This document shows, piece by piece, positions 63,216 to 64,000 of a stretch of 64,000 nt of DNA. Location: contig NZ_CP076544.1 in NCBI RefSeq assembly GCF_018885305.1, positions 2,604,001 through 2,668,000 of the forward strand, in the 5' to 3' direction. The notes under the pieces were generated by a model. That model ran no database searches. It worked only from the letters and a program-made list of their open reading frames with translations, and was not told where the DNA came from. Made by a program: the position numbers and the translations under genes. Each line of letters begins with the position of its first letter. Within the stretch, counting starts at the first letter, position 1. The stretch comes from Curtobacterium sp. L6-1 (GTDB lineage Bacteria; Actinomycetota; Actinomycetes; Actinomycetales; Microbacteriaceae).

Positions 63216-64000
63216 CGTGTGCTCGCGTCGACGGACCGGAAGCGGCGCAGTCGGAGGCTGTTGGTCACCACGAACACCGAGGACAGCGCCATCGCCGCGC
63301 CCGCGATCACGGGGTTGAGCAGCCCGGCCATCGCGAGCGGGATCGCCGCCACGTTGTACGCGAAGGCCCAGAACAGGTTGGTCCGGACCGTGCAGAGCGT
63401 CCGTCGCGACAGCCGGACGGCGTCGACGGCGGCACGGAGGTCGGCGCGCACGAGGGTGATGTCGGCGGCCTCGACGGCGGCGTCGGTCCCGGTGCCCATC
63501 GCGATGCCGAGGTCGGCGGCGGCGAGCGCGGCGGCGTCGTTCACCCCGTCGCCGACCATCGCCACGGTGCGTCCCGCGGCCTGCAGTTCGGTGACGATGC
63601 GGTACTTGTCCTCGGGCCGGACCCCGGCGGTCACGCGGGCGATCCCGACCTGGTCGGCGACGCTCCGGGCGCCCCCCTCGGCGTCCCCGGTGAGGAGCAT
63701 CGTCTCGAGGCCGAGGTCGTGCAGGCGGGTGACGGCGTCGGCCGCACCGGGCGCGACGGTGTCGGCGACGACGACGAGGCCCCGGACCCGGCCGTCCCGG
63801 GCGACCGCGACCGTGGTGCGACCGGCGGCCTCGGCCTCCTCGGCGGCGGCGGTCAGGGCCTCCGGCACCGACACGGCCCAGGCGTCCCGGAGCCAGGCCG
63901 GACGACCGACCAGGACGAGGGCACCCTCGACGACGGCCTGCACGCCGAGTCCGGCGGTCGAGGCGAAGGACTCCGGCCGGGGTGCGTCGGGCACCGCGGC
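63212..64000 (-). CDS. copA: Copper-type P1B ATPase (partial, N-terminus off the window)
   Basis: The C-terminal 262 residues of a heavy-metal P-type ATPase that runs off the right edge. Visible are the end of the nucleotide-binding domain, LLTGDAEGG, the hinge VGDGVNDAAAL and the last two helices. TM7 has AYN and TM8 has MALSSVFVVTNSLRL, which are the Cu+ ligand positions (Tyr/Asn and Met/Ser) of CopA. The CPC motif and N-terminal metal domains are outside the window. Exports Cu+ from the cytoplasm. Co-translated with the DUF4396 gene. Confidence 0.88.
   Translation of the reverse strand, partial: AAVPDAPRPESFASTAGLGVQAVVEGALVLVGRPAWLRDAWAVSVPEALTAAAEEAEAAGRTTVAVARDGRVRGLVVVADTVAPGAADAVTRLHDLGLETMLLTGDAEGGARSVADQVGIARVTAGVRPEDKYRIVTELQAAGRTVAMVGDGVNDAAALAAADLGIAMGTGTDAAVEAADITLVRADLRAAVDAVRLSRRTLCTVRTNLFWAFAYNVAAIPLAMAGLLNPVIAGAAMALSSVFVVTNSLRLRRFRSVDASTR

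Overview
The window is very GC-rich DNA with GTG starts, four-base gene overlaps and Gram-positive envelope genes (an Rpf resuscitation factor, two LytR-CpsA-Psr proteins, a peptidoglycan M23 peptidase). This points to a high-GC actinobacterium, most likely Microbacteriaceae and resembling Curtobacterium; the genus is an inference from gene content and style, not a measured result. Sixty-two protein genes are supported, the first and last cut by the window edges. No rRNA, tRNA, CRISPR array, transposase, integrase or phage gene was seen. It reads as an ordinary chromosomal segment carrying several accessory operons.

Layout. 1-1.8 kb: SipW-type signal peptidase, its TasA/camelysin-like substrate, and a MarR regulator. 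1.9-8 kb: secreted serine protease, dehydrogenase plus epimerase pair, CtaG-like protein, AlkD-like protein, secreted lectin-M23 protein. 8.3-13.3 kb: gamma-glutamyltransferase-like enzyme, then a translationally coupled glycosyltransferase, cytochrome P450 and epimerase operon of unknown product. 13.3-24.9 kb: alcohol dehydrogenase, OsmC, ThrE-type exporter, DUF2795-like protein, TetR, stress SDR, a 29-bp tandem repeat, ECF sigma factor coupled to an EEP-family hydrolase, LCP protein and YdcF. 25-33.3 kb: GntR, MMPL exporter with divergent MarR, second LCP, Rpf with a long leader, rlmC, SMP-30, DedA. 33.6-40 kb: a six-gene Mrp Na+/H+ antiporter operon (AB fused, C, D, E, F, G). 40-46 kb: MFS, aldo/keto reductase, DUF1801, GH20 hexosaminidase, MarR, PAP2. 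46-56.2 kb: a peptide/oligosaccharide ABC operon ending in a ROK kinase, divergent from a ROK regulator, an M81 metallopeptidase and CutC. 56.4-64 kb: AraC, glgX, second stress SDR, BCCT osmolyte transporter, DUF4396 and a CopA-type ATPase.

How the genes may work together. Mrp antiporter, BCCT transporter, glycogen debranching enzyme, two stress SDRs and OsmC suggest adaptation to salt, desiccation and oxidants. LCP proteins, Rpf, the M23 and GH20 enzymes and the SipW module act on the cell envelope. The ABC/ROK/M81/CutC locus looks like one regulon for import and breakdown of a peptide or amino-sugar conjugate.

Regulatory style. Several genes lack a Shine-Dalgarno sequence but have a TANNNT hexamer 6-7 nt before the start codon, as expected for leaderless mRNAs. 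Many gene ends carry a hairpin built on a shared GACGGGAGGC/GCCTCCCGTC stem without a T-tract.
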